This document shows, piece after piece, positions 56,127-56,134 of a stretch of 56,134 nt of DNA; the stretch's first letter is position 1; every line of letters starts with the position of its first letter. Source of the DNA: a virus; the IMG/VR virus record IMGVR_UViG_3300042923_000318, positions 1-56,134 of that record, one strand, 5' to 3'. The notes beneath the pieces are model-generated. The model did not search any database. It worked only from the letters and a program-made list of their open reading frames with translations, and was not told the DNA's origin. A program made the position numbers and the translations under genes.

Positions 56127-56134
56127 TCTCCTTT
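56034..56134 (+). repeat. 101-bp direct repeat, copy 2
   Basis: Matches 361-461 at 100 of 101 positions and ends at the window edge, inside the terminator that in copy 1 closes the decoration genes. Confidence 0.95.

Noticed and set aside
1-56134. tRNA genes
   Set aside because: I looked for T-loop-like GTTCRANNC sequences with matching acceptor stems. The GTTCGATAT sites lack an acceptor stem and a D-arm.
1-56134. CRISPR array
   Set aside because: No set of 25-40-base direct repeats with unique spacers of equal length was seen; the iterons at 28968 and 41099 are too short and contiguous.

Overview
This window looks like a complete, or nearly complete, temperate phage genome of a low-GC Clostridium-like Firmicute, opened at an arbitrary point inside the head module. 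The basis is AT-rich DNA, strong AGGAGG-type ribosome binding sites with many TTG/GTG starts, a RecU resolvase, SpoIIID-like regulators and a ChW-type cell-wall repeat on the endolysin. Virion genes run across the ends of the window: terminase (35.7-37.7 kb), portal (43.6), MuF-like protein (44.9), protease/scaffold (53.3), major capsid protein (54.4) and decoration genes (55.5-56.1) continue in the map at 0-22.5 kb with connectors, sheath, tube, tape measure, baseplate, fibres and lysis. The sheath-like protein, tube and compact baseplate point to a small contractile-tailed (myovirus) particle. The last 101 bases repeat bases 361-461 with one mismatch, so the unit is probably circular or terminally redundant (about 55.7 kb), with two versions of the decoration-gene pair.

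Layout: 0-4.4 kb connectors, neck, sheath, tube and tail chaperone; 4.45-12.3 kb accessory island I (membrane moron, antirepressor operon on the minus strand, excisionase-like HTH, BRO antirepressor, PemK/MazF-like pair, SpoIIID-like HTH, SSB, phage sigma factor); 12.4-20.8 kb tape measure, baseplate and fibres; 20.8-22.5 kb ComEA-like protein, holin candidates and amidase; 22.6-25.4 kb serine integrase, CI-like repressor and Cro-like regulator; 25.4-35.2 kb RecT, PD-(D/E)XK nuclease, SpoIIID-like protein, initiator with iterons, DnaB-like helicase, C5 methyltransferase, dUTPase, RecU and many small genes; 35.3-37.7 kb metallopeptidase-like protein and terminase; 37.7-43.4 kb accessory island II (structured leader, orphan HicB, AbrB-like protein, T5orf172 protein, a second initiator-like gene with its own iterons, membrane peptides); 43.5-45.75 kb portal and MuF; 45.75-53.3 kb accessory island III (1094-residue spike, Pyr_excise-like and YopX proteins, a candidate structured RNA, many small ORFs); 53.3-56.1 kb protease with nested scaffold, capsid and decoration.

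Two regulatory themes tie this together. An 18-bp element close to TTGTACGNTATTACTTAA recurs at about a dozen intergenic sites on both strands, usually inside or beside sigma-A-type promoters, including the Cro-like promoter, the replication promoter and the promoters of the accessory islands. This looks like a dispersed operator set of one phage regulator. A second promoter class, with extended -10 TGTTATAAT directly after an intrinsic terminator, precedes several structural and accessory units; the phage also encodes its own sigma-70-like factor.

All family names come from reading the sequences by eye; no database search was possible.
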